From Sulfobacillus sp. (lineage in GTDB: Bacteria > Bacillota > Sulfobacillia > Sulfobacillales > Sulfobacillaceae), in assembly GCA_027309085.1 (NCBI GenBank), contig DAIDDL010000005.1, positions 1 through 64,000 of the forward strand: a stretch of DNA of 64,000 bases, read 5' to 3'. Position numbers and translations under genes: made by a program. Positions within the stretch are counted from its first letter, which is position 1, and each line of letters begins with the position of its first letter. This document shows, one piece after another, positions 1 through 7,671 of this stretch. Under the pieces are notes generated by a model. The model ran no database searches. It saw only the letters and a list, made by a program, of their open reading frames with translations, and was not told where the DNA came from.

Positions 1-1
1 G

Positions 2-190
2 ATTGACCGCCCCGTATTTACCGACAGCGCGCTGCAAGCCGGGGCGGAATGGTCCCAAGGCCTCCCCCGCCGCATTAACACGTGGGCCACCGCCTGCTTG
101 CTGGCGGCTTACAGTGGACAACACCCCGTGATTGATGACGAGGTGGTCGCCACGGCGCAGGCCGAATTGCAATGGGCTGGCGCGCTGTAA
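2..190 (+). CDS. C-terminal fragment of ExeA/TniB-like AAA ATPase (partial, 5' end outside window)
   Basis: The frame from base 2 is open to TAA at 188-190 and encodes about 62 residues. The stretch RRINTWATACLLAAYSGQ followed by an I-D-D-E-V-V segment resembles the C-terminal helical lid of ExeA-like AAA ATPases that serve as target-selection helpers for DDE transposons (TniB/IstB-like role). No Walker motifs fall inside the window, so the family call rests on the C-terminus alone. A second gene starts 20 bases downstream with its own ribosome site, and an inverted repeat lies at 774-821, which fits the end of a mobile element. It could instead be a stand-alone ExeA-like chromosomal ATPase. 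Confidence 0.5.
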   Translation: MDRPVFTDSALQAGAEWSQGLPRRINTWATACLLAAYSGQHPVIDDEVVATAQAELQWAGAL

Positions 191-210
191 TATCCCAGAA
201 AAGGAGCGCA

Positions 211-699
211 GTGAGGGTGAGAACCTTCAAACAAATGGCGTGCTATCGCGTCCAACCCCTCCGGCAATTCCCGGGGGTCATGGTGTGGACCCCCGAGCAC
301 CAGCGGGCTGACCGGGTGCAGGATTTCCTCGAATTTGCGGTGAGCCAAGGACGCCCCAGGCGGCGAGTGCGCCGCACGGGCCGCATTCTCGCGGAGGCGG
401 CGACATGGATCTACCACACCCACACCGATTGGAGCGCCATGACGTTGGCCCACTGGGGGGACTATCTCACCACGATCGTCGCTGAGGGGCCGCCCATGGA
501 TGCGCCGCGAGTATTTCCCGTGGTCGATGCCCTCTATGAATTTTATGCGTTTTGGTGGTGGATCGATCCGCCATTTCTGCCGTGTCAACCCTGGCCCCAG
601 CAGGAACGACGTCGTCATCAATGGGTGCAGCATTGGCTGAGTTATCGCGCACATATCCAAGACTTCCCCGGGGACTTTCACGATCCGCTGCCATTTTAA
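211..699 (+). CDS. hypothetical protein next to mobile-element ATPase
   Basis: A 162-residue protein starting at GTG 211, chosen because AAGGAG lies at 201-206; GTG 217 is an equally possible start with more usual spacing, while the longer ATG-started version (172) would overlap the previous gene. The protein is rich in Trp and Arg, with a WWW cluster near the middle, has no signal peptide and no clear membrane segment, and matches no family I recognise. It follows the ATPase fragment by 20 bases, so the two are probably co-transcribed. A passenger or accessory gene of the transposon is the simplest reading, but this is inference from position only. Confidence 0.45.
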   Translation: MRVRTFKQMACYRVQPLRQFPGVMVWTPEHQRADRVQDFLEFAVSQGRPRRRVRRTGRILAEAATWIYHTHTDWSAMTLAHWGDYLTTIVAEGPPMDAPRVFPVVDALYEFYAFWWWIDPPFLPCQPWPQQERRRHQWVQHWLSYRAHIQDFPGDFHDPLPF

Positions 700-700
700 C

Positions 701-750
701 GGGCATAGCAGGGGGGCCGGTCAACCTTGATCGGCCCCCCTGCTATGCCC
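701..750. terminator. long perfect hairpin after the mobile-element genes
   Basis: A 19-bp perfect inverted repeat (701-719 and 732-750, arms beginning GGGCATAGCAGGGGGGCCG) surrounds a 12-base loop whose ends can also pair. It starts one base after the stop codon at 699. No T-run follows on either strand, so it is not a textbook intrinsic terminator, but its position fits transcript termination or 3' end protection. Confidence 0.45.
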
Positions 751-773
751 AAAAGGCGGTCAGCTAACGTGAG

Positions 774-821
774 AAAACTGTGGACGCCGATCTTGAGACT
801 CGACATGATTGGGACAGTTTT
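774..821. repeat. 8-bp inverted repeat, possible transposon end
   Basis: AAAACTGT at 774-781 and its complement ACAGTTTT at 814-821 flank 32 bases. The pair sits just outside the two element-like genes and the long hairpin, where a transposon end would be expected. No second copy is visible in the window, so the assignment is tentative. Confidence 0.3.
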
Positions 822-943
822 AGGAGGACAAAAGTTCGCCAGCAATTGTCAGGATGATGTGCATGTGGTAAGGTCAAACATACTCGGCAAAAAATAGCCT
901 AATATTATAGGCAGGATTTCACCGAAAATAGTGTTTCTCCTTA

Positions 944-981
944 TTGACACATACTTCACAATCGGAGATTAATTGTATAAC
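944..981 (+). promoter_or_regulatory. AT-rich promoter region of pnt operon
   Basis: The A+T-rich stretch 822-1031 contains no gene. TTGACA occurs at 944-949 and TATAAC at 976-981, but they are too far apart (26) to pair; TTCACA (955-960) with TATAAC at 15 bp spacing, or TTGACA with a weak hexamer around 967-972, are the options. The exact elements are uncertain. Confidence 0.3.
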
Positions 982-1046
982 ATTACATTACTTATTCATT
1001 AAAATCCTTTCACTTTCCGCGGCGGCGGCATGGAGGCAAACGGACC

Positions 1047-2222
1047 ATGATTATAGCGGTACCCCGTGAACGCGGGCCAAGAGAAAAACGCGTGGCGCTG
1101 ATACCCGAAACGGCGGGCAAACTGATCAAGGCAGGTCACGTGGTGTGGGTGGAAGAAGGGGCGGGGACCTCGGCGGGTTTTGCAGACCAGCAATACCGCG
1201 ATGCGGGGGCGCAAGTGGTGCCGGGTTCCGATCCCGACTGGATGAAAGAGGCCGACATTGGGGTCACCGTGCAGACAATTGATGCCTCTACAGAGGCCTC
1301 CCCGTTCGCCTACCTCCGCCCTGGAGCGATCGTTATCGGCATGCTGGGGCCCCTGTCAGCGGACATTCAAGGATTTGAGTCGTTGCGCGAACGCCGGCTG
1401 ACAGCGTTCAGCATGGATGCGATTCCCCGAATAAGCCGGGCTCAAAGCATGGACGTGCTGTCATCAATGAGCACCGTGGCAGGGTACCGTGCGGCCCTTA
1501 TCGGGGCGGAACGCCTGCCGCGCTTTTTCCCGTTGCTGATGACGGCGGCCGGCACTATCACCCCGGCGCGTGTCTTGATTCTTGGCGCTGGGGTGGCGGG
1601 ACTGCAGGCTATCGCCACCACTCACCGTCTGGGGGCTGTCGTGCAGGCGTTTGACACCCGTCCCGTTGTCCGGGAACAGGTGGAAAGTTTGGGAGCCTCG
1701 TTCCTTACATTGGAAGTTCAGTCGCAGCAAACGCAAGACGGTTACGCCCAAGCTTTGGCAGAGGATGCCCACCAGTTGGAGGTCGATCTGCTGTCCAAAC
1801 CTGTGGCGGAAGCCGATGTTGTGATCACGACCGCCCTGATCCCCGGGAGGCCTGCCCCGGTGCTCGTCACCGAGGATATGGTGATGAGCATGCGGTATGG
1901 GGCGGTCATTGTCGATTTGGCTGCGGAAGCGGGGGGCAACTGTGAGCTGAGCCGTCCTGGCGAGACGGTTGTGACTGCCAATGGGGTTACTATAGAGGCT
2001 CCGCTGAACATCGCCTCGCAGCTCGCTCCACATGCCAGCCAGCTTTACTCCCGCAACGTCTACAACTTCCTCACCCACTTGTTTTCAATGGGTCTGGGAG
2101 TACCGGACAAAGGTCTGGATTTTGAAGATGAAATTGTTGCGCGGACGATGATCGCGCATGATGGGCAGATTACCCATGACGCTTTGGCAAAGCGTATGAC
2201 GGGTGTAAGGAGTGGAGAGTAG
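1047..2222 (+). CDS. pntAA: NAD(P) transhydrogenase subunit alpha, part 1
   Basis: This 391-residue protein is domain I (NAD(H)-binding, soluble) of proton-translocating transhydrogenase, which moves hydride between NADH and NADP at the expense of the proton gradient. It shows the alanine dehydrogenase/PntA fold with the dinucleotide motif GAGVAGLQAIATTHRLGA in the middle and the early RVALIPETAGKLI segment. GGAGG at 1032-1036 supports the ATG at 1047. It is followed after one base by pntAB and then pntB, the usual three-subunit bacterial arrangement, and all three must work together. It resembles alanine dehydrogenase at 46.2 kb, but synteny excludes that role here. Confidence 0.93.
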   Translation: MIIAVPRERGPREKRVALIPETAGKLIKAGHVVWVEEGAGTSAGFADQQYRDAGAQVVPGSDPDWMKEADIGVTVQTIDASTEASPFAYLRPGAIVIGMLGPLSADIQGFESLRERRLTAFSMDAIPRISRAQSMDVLSSMSTVAGYRAALIGAERLPRFFPLLMTAAGTITPARVLILGAGVAGLQAIATTHRLGAVVQAFDTRPVVREQVESLGASFLTLEVQSQQTQDGYAQALAEDAHQLEVDLLSKPVAEADVVITTALIPGRPAPVLVTEDMVMSMRYGAVIVDLAAEAGGNCELSRPGETVVTANGVTIEAPLNIASQLAPHASQLYSRNVYNFLTHLFSMGLGVPDKGLDFEDEIVARTMIAHDGQITHDALAKRMTGVRSGE

Positions 2223-2223
2223 G

Positions 2224-2526
2224 ATGGCGCACAATCTGCTGACAGAAGTATACATTTTTGTTCTGGCCGTGTTCGTGGGATTCCAACTGATATCGAAAGT
2301 GCCGTCGGTCTTGCACACCCCCCTGATGTCTGCTACGAATGCGATTCACGGAATCATCCTGGTGGGGGCAATCGCCTTGGCAGCGACAGTGCATGGGGCT
2401 CTGGATGTGGGGATCAGTGTGGCGGCAGTATTTTTGGCCACGCTTAATGTCGTGGGTGGCTACGTTGTCACGGACAGAATTTTAGGTATGTTTAAGAAAA
2501 AATCTGCCGAACGGCCTACGGAGTGA
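2224..2526 (+). CDS. pntAB: NAD(P) transhydrogenase subunit alpha, part 2
   Basis: A 100-residue membrane subunit, forming part of the proton channel (domain II) of transhydrogenase. Three hydrophobic segments are visible, with the family-like stretch KVPSVLHTPLMSATNAIHGI that typically follows the first helix. The ATG at 2224 is preferred over an upstream in-frame start at 2212 because that would overlap pntAA and because a purine-rich GGAGTGGAGAG stretch precedes it. The gene sits one base after the pntAA stop and abuts pntB, so it is translated as part of the same operon. Its length is normal for split alpha subunits. Confidence 0.92.
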   Translation: MAHNLLTEVYIFVLAVFVGFQLISKVPSVLHTPLMSATNAIHGIILVGAIALAATVHGALDVGISVAAVFLATLNVVGGYVVTDRILGMFKKKSAERPTE

Positions 2527-2531
2527 ATGGG

Positions 2532-3923
2532 ATGGACATGCTGTTACAGGTAGGATACTTAATTACGGCGATTCTCTTTATTCTGGGGGTGATGCGGCTC
2601 AGGTCACCCGCTACCGCCAAGTCAGGCAATCTTGTCGCAGCCAGCGGGATGGCGGTCGCTTTTATTGTGACGCTTATCCGCTATCATTCTTTTTCGTGGC
2701 TGTGGATTGGTTTGGCGCTGGTTTTGGGCGCGGTGGCGGGAGGGTATGCCGCCCGGAAAGTGCGCATGACGGCCATGCCGCAGATGGTCGCGCTCTTTAA
2801 TGGCATGGGGGGCGGCGCCGCCGCACTGGTGTCTATCGGAGAACTTCATTCGGAGTGGATTCACGGGGTGTCCTCGGCCGCGGCTTCGATAACCGCCCTG
2901 CTCACCGTGTTAATTGGTTCGATCAGTTTTACCGGCAGTCTGCTGGCTTTTTCAAAACTGCAGGAATGGGTCCGGGGCAGACCCATAACATTTCCCGGTC
3001 AAAAAATTGTCAACGCTGTGCTGCTTGTGATTGTTTTAATTTTTGGGGTCGACATGATTGTGTCGGGGGGAATTCATGCGCTGCCCCTGCTGGCCCTGTA
3101 TATTCTCCTGTCAGCTCTGACGGGACTGCTGCTGGTACTGCCCATTGGAGGGGCTGACATGCCAGTAGTGATTTCACTGCTCAATGCTCTGACCGGTCTT
3201 GCAGCGGCAGCGACCGGGTTTCTCCTGTCCAACAATGTGCTGATTATTGCGGGGGCTCTGGTAGGCGCATCTGGGACCATCCTCACGCAGCAGATGAGCC
3301 GGGCTATGAACCGGCCCATTCACAATATTGTGTTTGGGGCGTTCGGCCAGATAGCGCCGGGGGCGGCTGGCGTGGAGGCCGGCGGCGGAGGGGTCGTTCA
3401 GTCGGCCACTGTGGACGACGTGGCGACGATGCTGGCGTACTCCCGGAGTGTTGTCATTGTACCCGGTTACGGGCTGGCGGTGGCGCGCGCGCAGCAAGAA
3501 GTGCGGCAGTTGACGGAGAAATTGAGTGAGCGAGGGGTAACCGTGCGGTTTGGCATCCACCCAGTGGCGGGGCGCATGCCCGGGCACATGAATGTCCTAC
3601 TGGCCGAGGCAGAGGTGCCATATGACCAGCTGTATGAGATGGACGCGATTAACCCGCAGTTTCCCCAGACCGATGTGGTGCTAGTTATTGGCGCCAACGA
3701 TGTGACGAATCCCGCGGCGCGCAATCAGCCGAGCAGCCCTCTATACGGCATGCCGATCTTGAATGTAGACCAGGCGAAGCGTGTGGTCGTATTGAAACGG
3801 GGAATGAGCCCGGGGTTTGCCGGCATTGACAATCCTCTGTATACCAATCCTAAAACATCCATGCTCTTCGGGGACGCCAAAGCTTCTTTGGACCACGTGA
3901 TCCGGGCCCTGGATGAAGTGTGA
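2532..3923 (+). CDS. pntB: NAD(P) transhydrogenase subunit beta
   Basis: The 463-residue beta subunit carries the remaining membrane helices (roughly the first 270 residues) and the NADP(H)-binding domain III at the C-terminus. Domain III is marked by IVPGYGLAVARAQ, by GIHPVAGRMPGHMNVLLAEA and by VIGANDVTNPAAR, all hallmarks of this subunit. ATG 2532 is chosen because GGAG at 2519-2522 is well spaced; a GTG at 2523 overlapping the pntAB stop is possible. In an acidophile with a large inward proton gradient, this complex would make NADPH, which is an inference from physiology. A hairpin follows the stop. Confidence 0.93.
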   Translation: MDMLLQVGYLITAILFILGVMRLRSPATAKSGNLVAASGMAVAFIVTLIRYHSFSWLWIGLALVLGAVAGGYAARKVRMTAMPQMVALFNGMGGGAAALVSIGELHSEWIHGVSSAAASITALLTVLIGSISFTGSLLAFSKLQEWVRGRPITFPGQKIVNAVLLVIVLIFGVDMIVSGGIHALPLLALYILLSALTGLLLVLPIGGADMPVVISLLNALTGLAAAATGFLLSNNVLIIAGALVGASGTILTQQMSRAMNRPIHNIVFGAFGQIAPGAAGVEAGGGGVVQSATVDDVATMLAYSRSVVIVPGYGLAVARAQQEVRQLTEKLSERGVTVRFGIHPVAGRMPGHMNVLLAEAEVPYDQLYEMDAINPQFPQTDVVLVIGANDVTNPAARNQPSSPLYGMPILNVDQAKRVVVLKRGMSPGFAGIDNPLYTNPKTSMLFGDAKASLDHVIRALDEV

Positions 3924-3930
3924 CCGTGGC

Positions 3931-3976
3931 AAAAAAAGCCGTGAAGGGTCCGGAACTGTTCCGGACCCTTCACGGC
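3931..3976 (-). terminator. intrinsic terminator of prp operon (also faces pntB)
   Basis: A perfect 19-bp stem (3938-3956 with 3958-3976) has a seven-A run at 3931-3937, which becomes a T-run after the hairpin on the minus strand, directly downstream of the prpB stop. The same hairpin, without a T-run, lies just after the pntB stop on the plus strand, so it may serve both convergent operons. Confidence 0.85.
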
Positions 3977-3978
3977 GC

Positions 3979-4896
3979 TCATTCCAAGGAATCTTTTCCT
4001 GGCAAAACCGTACGCGCGATATGCGAGTCCAGCGCTTCATAGTCCCAATAGCGGATGATGCCGTAGAGTTCCTTTCGGGTCTGCATGTCGTCCAGAAGAG
4101 ACTGCTGTGTGCCTTCTTCCATCAAGACCCGGTAGAGGCGCTCATAGGCATGGGCGGCTATGCGGAGAGAGGAGACGGGGTACAGCACCATTTTATAACC
4201 CCATGCTTCGAATTGCTGAGCGGTAAAATACGGGGTGCGGCCAAATTCCGTCATATTGGCTAAGAGAGGCGCCGAGACGCTCTGGGCCATGAGGGCGAAC
4301 GCCTCCTCCGAATCCAAAGACTCGGGGAAAATGCCGTCCGCTCCCGCTTCCATATACTGCAGGGCCCGTTCGACTGCCGCGTTCATCCCCTCTACCAGAT
4401 AGGCGTCTGTGCGGGCGATAATGGCGAGCGAAGGCACTGTCTCCCGAATGGCGCGGATTTTAGCGGCCATTTCATCTGCGGGCACTAGATTTTTGCCATT
4501 GAGATGTCCGCATTTTTTTGGAAGATCCTGGTCCTCTATCTGCACAGCGGCCACGCGTATTTCCGCCATTTCTTTGGCGGTGCGGGCGGCATTCAGAATG
4601 CCGCCGAAGCCAGTGTCAATGTCGACGAGGAGCGGGAGATTGGTGGCCCGGACAATGTCCTGGGCGCGTTGGGCGACTTCGGGAGCGCTGACTAGGCCGA
4701 CGTCTGGCAACCCGCGGCTGGCCGTGTAGGCTCCCCCAGAAAGATAGAGGACGTCGAATCCCGTGGACTGGGCGACCAGACCAGCCATGGCGTCATGCGC
4801 GCCTGGAATTTTGACAATGCCCGGACTCTTTATGCGATCCAGAAAGCGTGCGGACAACTGCGCCTGTGGAGTATCTTCTTGAAATAACCATGACAT
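3979..4896 (-). CDS. prpB: methylisocitrate lyase
   Basis: A 305-residue enzyme of the isocitrate lyase/PEP mutase superfamily that splits 2-methylisocitrate into pyruvate and succinate, the last step of the 2-methylcitrate cycle. It shows the family signature KKCGHLNGK with the catalytic Cys, the metal-binding DIDTGFGG segment and IARTDAY. Length matches PrpB (about 295-305) and is too short for isocitrate lyase proper. It is the last gene of prpC-prpD-prpB on the minus strand, 25 bases after prpD, and is followed immediately by a strong terminator. A GAGGG site precedes the ATG. Propionyl-CoA from odd-chain lipids or branched amino acids would be the source of substrate. Confidence 0.92.
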   Translation of the reverse strand: MSWLFQEDTPQAQLSARFLDRIKSPGIVKIPGAHDAMAGLVAQSTGFDVLYLSGGAYTASRGLPDVGLVSAPEVAQRAQDIVRATNLPLLVDIDTGFGGILNAARTAKEMAEIRVAAVQIEDQDLPKKCGHLNGKNLVPADEMAAKIRAIRETVPSLAIIARTDAYLVEGMNAAVERALQYMEAGADGIFPESLDSEEAFALMAQSVSAPLLANMTEFGRTPYFTAQQFEAWGYKMVLYPVSSLRIAAHAYERLYRVLMEEGTQQSLLDDMQTRKELYGIIRYWDYEALDSHIARTVLPGKDSLE

Positions 4897-4921
4897 GAGG
4901 TTCCCTCATTTCTGTATTGGT

Positions 4922-6364
4922 CTAAACCATCCAGGCCTTCATGAACTCGGTGACAGTCCACGCTTCCAACCCATCGTCCTGCGCCAGAGCCATCAGCCGC
5001 GTGACCTTGGCAGGCACGTACCACGAGGCGAGATTGCTCTCTAGCTTGGCCCATAGCGGTCCTTCGGCTTCTCGGCGCCTCCTGTGATGGCCTAACGGGT
5101 ATTCCACCACCACGTTGGGAGACAGGGAGCCGTCCCGGAAACGGATCTGCACGGCGTTTGCGATCGAGCGTTTGTCTGGATCGAGGTAATCCCGCGAGAA
5201 ATCCAGGTTTTCCCGCACAACCATCTTTTCACGCAGGGCGTCAATGCGAGGATCATGGGCCGCTTCATCCAAATAGTGATCCGCCGTGAGGTGCCCGTGG
5301 ATGAGGCCGATGGCGGTCATATATTGCAAACAGTGGTCCCGGTCGGCAGCATTAAGCAGCGGTCCCGTCTTATTAATGATGCGCATGGCCGATTCCTGGG
5401 TTTCAATCACCACCTGCTCAATCTGGTCAAGACGGCCCGCTACGCTTGGGTGCAGCTGGATAGCGGCCTCCACGGCTGTCTGCCCGTGGAATTCGGCAGG
5501 ATAGGAGATTTTAAACAGCACATGCTCAATGACATAAGACCCCAAGGGCTGGCTCAGGCGTATGGGCTGGGAGTGCATGACCACATCATTAAATCCCCAG
5601 TGCGGCGCAGACAGGGCCGTATCATATCCCATTTCGTCTGCGAGGGCCATCAGGCTCAGCCGGACGCCGCGGCTGGTGGCGTCCGCTGCGGCCCATGATT
5701 TGCGTGAGCCGGTGTTGGGCGCATGGCGGTAGGTGCGTAGGCTGCCATTGTCGATCCAGGCGTTAGACAGGGCGTGGATAATTTGATCCCGGGTAGCGCC
5801 GAGAAGGTGCGCGCTGACCGCGGTGGAGGCGACCTTCACAAACAGGACATGGTCCAGCCCGACGCGGTTGAGACTGTTTTCCAGAGCCAGTATGCCTTGA
5901 ATTTCGTGAGCTTGAATAATAGCCGTCAGCACATCATGCATGGACAGCGGGGGGCGGCCGTTGCAGAGATTGTCACGGCTTTTCCAATCGGCAGAGGCCA
6001 AAATAGCGCCGATATTATCCGAGGGGTGACCCCATTCTTGGGCCAGCCAGGTATCATTGTAATCCAGCCAGCGATTCATGCAGCCGATATTGAAGGCGCC
6101 TTGTACGGGGTCGAGTTCGTAAGGGAGCCCTGGCACCCGGGACCCGCCCGGAAACGTAGCGCCCGGAACGACGGGGCCCAGCAGTTTCCGGCACTCAGGG
6201 TAATTCAGCGCCAAAATGCCGGAACCTATGGCGTCCATTAGCACCCAGTGGGCCATGGTGTAAGCCTCGCTGTGGACGATCGGCGTCGTTGTCACGTAAT
6301 CGGCAATAGCCGTCAGGACAGAATCAATGGCGGCATTAGGAGAATCTGCGTCTTTCGTCGGCAC
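4922..6364 (-). CDS. prpD: 2-methylcitrate dehydratase (MmgE/PrpD family)
   Basis: A PrpD-family protein of 480 residues from a GTG start at 6364, matching the roughly 483-residue length of the family. It dehydrates 2-methylcitrate to 2-methyl-cis-aconitate. Visible family features are [21 protein letters not shown] and, later, [17 protein letters not shown]. The GTG is chosen because AAAGGA lies nine bases upstream (6374-6379) and the resulting N-terminus begins directly before the AIADYV helix. An ATG at 6397 is in frame, but sits exactly at the centre of a 28-bp perfect palindrome. The gene lies between prpC and prpB on one minus-strand operon. A role on other MmgE/PrpD substrates cannot be excluded, but the context makes methylcitrate likely. 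Confidence 0.9.
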   Translation of the reverse strand: MPTKDADSPNAAIDSVLTAIADYVTTTPIVHSEAYTMAHWVLMDAIGSGILALNYPECRKLLGPVVPGATFPGGSRVPGLPYELDPVQGAFNIGCMNRWLDYNDTWLAQEWGHPSDNIGAILASADWKSRDNLCNGRPPLSMHDVLTAIIQAHEIQGILALENSLNRVGLDHVLFVKVASTAVSAHLLGATRDQIIHALSNAWIDNGSLRTYRHAPNTGSRKSWAAADATSRGVRLSLMALADEMGYDTALSAPHWGFNDVVMHSQPIRLSQPLGSYVIEHVLFKISYPAEFHGQTAVEAAIQLHPSVAGRLDQIEQVVIETQESAMRIINKTGPLLNAADRDHCLQYMTAIGLIHGHLTADHYLDEAAHDPRIDALREKMVVRENLDFSRDYLDPDKRSIANAVQIRFRDGSLSPNVVVEYPLGHHRRRREAEGPLWAKLESNLASWYVPAKVTRLMALAQDDGLEAWTVTEFMKAWMV

Positions 6365-6382
6365 AAAACCCAGTCCTTTCAG

Positions 6383-6410
6383 GGCCCGCCCCGTCATGAC
6401 GGGGCGGGCC
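6383..6410. promoter_or_regulatory. 28-bp perfect palindrome between prpC and prpD
   Basis: Two 14-base arms (GGCCCGCCCCGTCA and its complement) meet with no spacer at 6396/6397. It begins nine bases after the prpC stop and ends 19 bases before the GTG chosen for prpD. In RNA it would form a strong GC hairpin, without T-run, so it may stabilise prpC mRNA or attenuate prpD; as DNA it could be an operator. Confidence 0.55.
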
Positions 6411-6419
6411 AGGGAGTGA

Positions 6420-7532
6420 TCACGGGTGCAAATTGCGGGGGCCCGTGTAGCGGACACGCGGCCGGAACAGACGGTTATTGCCGTATTGCTCGCGGACGTG
6501 AGCGACCAGTCCAGCCGTGCGTGCCGCAAAAAATATGGGAGTATACAGGTCAATAGGCACGCCCAGCAGATAGTACACGGGAGCCGCGTAATAATCGAGG
6601 TTGGGATACAGACCCTTTTCCCGCTGCATGACGGTCTCGCCGATGACGCACATATCGTAGAGTTCCTGGTGGCCTTTGGTCGTCACCAGGCGCTTGAGAG
6701 AGTCCTTCATCAGCATTGCCCGGGGGTCCGGCTTTTTCATGTAGACGCGGTGGCCAAATCCCATGATGCGCTCTTTACGCGCAAGTTTTGCCAGCAGTTG
6801 GGGCTCCACTTGGTCGGGGGTCTTCATCTCCAGCAGCATCCGCATGACAGCCTCATTGGCTCCGCCATGCAGTGTGCCCTTAAGCGAGGCAACGGCTCCC
6901 ACCAGGGCTCCATACATGTCCGAGAGGGTAGAGGCGATCACAATGGCGGTGAAGGTGGAATTGGGCATCTCGTGTTCGCTGTAAACGGTGAGCAGCTGGT
7001 CGAATGCCCGCGCTTCGGTGTCGTCGGGCACCGTACCGGTAATCATGGCCAGAAAGTTGGCGGCGTAAGGGAGTTCCGGACTGGGCATGACGATGGCCTC
7101 ATGATTTTTGATGTGGTAGCTGTTAGCCACAATCACGGGCATGCGCGCCAATAGGGTCATGGCCTGCTCGGCTGTGCTTTGCGGGTCGAGGCGGCTGAGG
7201 GAGGTGTCAAAAGTTGCGAGACCGGAGAGAGCCGTCCGCAAAGAATCCATCAAGTGAGGATGGGGTCCCAATGCTTTCATGATGGCAAAAATTTCATCCG
7301 GCACAGCCTGGCGTTCTGCTAGGCTGTGGGTGAATTGGTGGTATTCACTCGGCGACGGGAGATTCCCCTCCATTAGCAGGTGGGCGACTTTGAGGTAGTC
7401 CACGGTATTGGCCAGTTCAATCAAGTCGTAGCCGCGGATGACGATTTGCTCCTGGTCAACGTCCAGGTAGGAGAGTGCAGTCTCGGTGGCAATAATTCCC
7501 TCCAGCCCGGGCCGGTATGTATTTTCACTCAT
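6420..7532 (-). CDS. prpC: 2-methylcitrate synthase / citrate synthase
   Basis: A 370-residue type II citrate synthase-fold enzyme. The family active-site histidines are in [10 protein letters not shown] and in [15 protein letters not shown], and the aspartate is in [16 protein letters not shown]. It condenses oxaloacetate with propionyl-CoA (or acetyl-CoA). Being the first gene of an operon with prpD and prpB argues for methylcitrate synthase, although Gram-positive enzymes of this group are often dual-function and it might also serve the TCA cycle. GAGAGG precedes the ATG at 7532, and a good sigma-A type promoter lies at 7585-7614. Length is normal for the short Bacillus-type citrate synthases. 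Confidence 0.88.
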   Translation of the reverse strand: MSENTYRPGLEGIIATETALSYLDVDQEQIVIRGYDLIELANTVDYLKVAHLLMEGNLPSPSEYHQFTHSLAERQAVPDEIFAIMKALGPHPHLMDSLRTALSGLATFDTSLSRLDPQSTAEQAMTLLARMPVIVANSYHIKNHEAIVMPSPELPYAANFLAMITGTVPDDTEARAFDQLLTVYSEHEMPNSTFTAIVIASTLSDMYGALVGAVASLKGTLHGGANEAVMRMLLEMKTPDQVEPQLLAKLARKERIMGFGHRVYMKKPDPRAMLMKDSLKRLVTTKGHQELYDMCVIGETVMQREKGLYPNLDYYAAPVYYLLGVPIDLYTPIFFAARTAGLVAHVREQYGNNRLFRPRVRYTGPRNLHP

Positions 7533-7584
7533 GCTGTCACATCCTCTCGTTTGGGCGGCCAGATTTCTGCAGCCCGCTTAAGAT

Positions 7585-7614
7585 ATCATAGCCAGATTGT
7601 AGCTCGATTGGCAA
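7585..7614 (-). promoter_or_regulatory. promoter of prpCDB operon
   Basis: On the minus strand TTGCCA (7609-7614) and TATGAT (7585-7590) are separated by 18 bases, 50-60 bases upstream of the prpC start. This is close to a housekeeping consensus promoter. Confidence 0.55.
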
Positions 7615-7671
7615 AGGACTGCCTTATTCTTTTAATGATAGAAAAATCTCAATAAACACGCAATGAAAGGT

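Noticed and set aside
1464-2078. A 204-codon frame on the minus strand opposite pntAA
   Set aside because: It has no ribosome site, low-complexity His/Gln/Arg composition and lies wholly inside a gene with clear motifs; it is a shadow of high G+C codon use.
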